From CAYPCH01 sp964409165 (lineage in GTDB: Bacteria; Bacillota; Clostridia; Acetivibrionales; Acetivibrionaceae), in the NCBI GenBank assembly GCA_964409165.1, contig CAYPCH010000113.1:1-12074 (forward strand): 12,074 nucleotides of DNA. The letters run 5' to 3'. The translations under genes and the position numbers were made by a program. Below, one piece after another: positions 11,930-12,074 of the stretch. How positions within the stretch are numbered: position 1 is the first letter of the stretch; every line of letters starts with the position of its first letter. The notes under the pieces were generated by a model, which searched no databases, was not told where the DNA came from, and saw nothing but the letters and a program-made list of their open reading frames with translations.

Positions 11930-12074
11930 GTAAAAAGCTAATTCCAGCTACTATCTAGGTTTGGATGGGGGCATGAAATGCGGAGGAATTTATTAGCGTT
12001 AAGACCCATAGAGTTGGCATGCGAAGAGAGCTTAGAAATTCCACGATTACGAACAGGATGTTCGTAAAACGTCC
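11930..12074. other. Non-coding, locally structured stretch cut by the window edge
   Basis: This segment has less A/T than the neighbouring gaps and no convincing gene. It contains the short hairpin GCAT-GAA-ATGC (11971-11981) and, at the edge, a perfect 8-base-pair hairpin TTACGAAC-AGGAT-GTTCGTAA (12047-12067). A GGAGG at 11982-11986 is not followed by a usable start. It may be the leader of a gene to the right, a structured RNA, or one end of a repeat element. Confidence 0.4.

Noticed and set aside
12019..12074. An open frame from ATG 12019 to the window end
   Set aside because: It has no ribosome binding site and covers the perfect hairpin; with only 18 codons visible it cannot be supported.

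Overview
The window looks like a piece of a spore-forming, AT-rich anaerobic Firmicute, most likely a clostridium of the Acetivibrio/Ruminiclostridium (C. thermocellum-like) type. The grounds are two CotS-family spore coat proteins next to a CotSA-like glycosyltransferase, an oxygen-sensitive-type LarE, a DUF3343 protein, a stand-alone starch-binding-type module, strong GGAGG ribosome binding sites with occasional TTG starts, and many A/T-rich hairpin terminators. The taxon is inferred from gene content and composition, not from a database match.

Layout. (1) Positions 1-2340, plus strand: larE (sulfur insertion enzyme of nickel-pincer cofactor synthesis), an unrecognised 250-residue cysteine-rich protein with its own leader, and a small DUF3343 protein closed by a strong terminator. 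(2) Positions 2341-2429: a convergent junction holding copy A of a hairpin repeat. (3) Positions 2430-6845, minus strand, read right to left: two tandem CotS-family kinase-fold proteins, a CotSA-like GT4 glycosyltransferase and a dTDP-glucose 4,6-dehydratase. This resembles the Bacillus cotSA/cotS neighbourhood and probably makes or attaches spore-surface glycan. (4) Positions 7031-8461, minus strand: three small proteins, each with its own ribosome binding site and most with their own terminator: an amphi-Trp protein with a poly-glutamate tail, a coiled-coil protein and a CBM25/53-type carbohydrate-binding module. Copy B of the hairpin repeat lies behind the last. (5) Positions 8462-8897: a 436-base AT-rich gap. 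(6) Positions 8898-11360, plus strand: a large fusion of a sugar-1-phosphate nucleotidyltransferase, a left-handed beta-helix and a phosphohexomutase-fold domain whose catalytic motifs are nearly all lost. (7) Positions 11496-11819, minus strand: an unrecognised 107-residue protein followed by a short copy C of the hairpin. (8) Positions 11883-12074: a non-coding, locally structured stretch cut by the window edge.

How the genes work together. The nucleotidyltransferase fusion and the RfbB-type dehydratase would both act on activated sugars, the GT4 enzyme would use such sugars, and the CotS kinase-fold proteins and CBM would act at the spore or cell surface. The unifying theme is therefore surface or spore polysaccharide. 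LarE and DUF3343 hint at a separate sulfur-handling theme at the left end.

No RNA gene, IS element, phage gene or CRISPR array is visible. The least-explained signals are the dispersed hairpin repeat with changing stems and constant loop and tail (copies A, B, C), the pseudo-mutase domain and the cysteine-rich protein. I see no clear evidence of a wholly new system such as a defence island.
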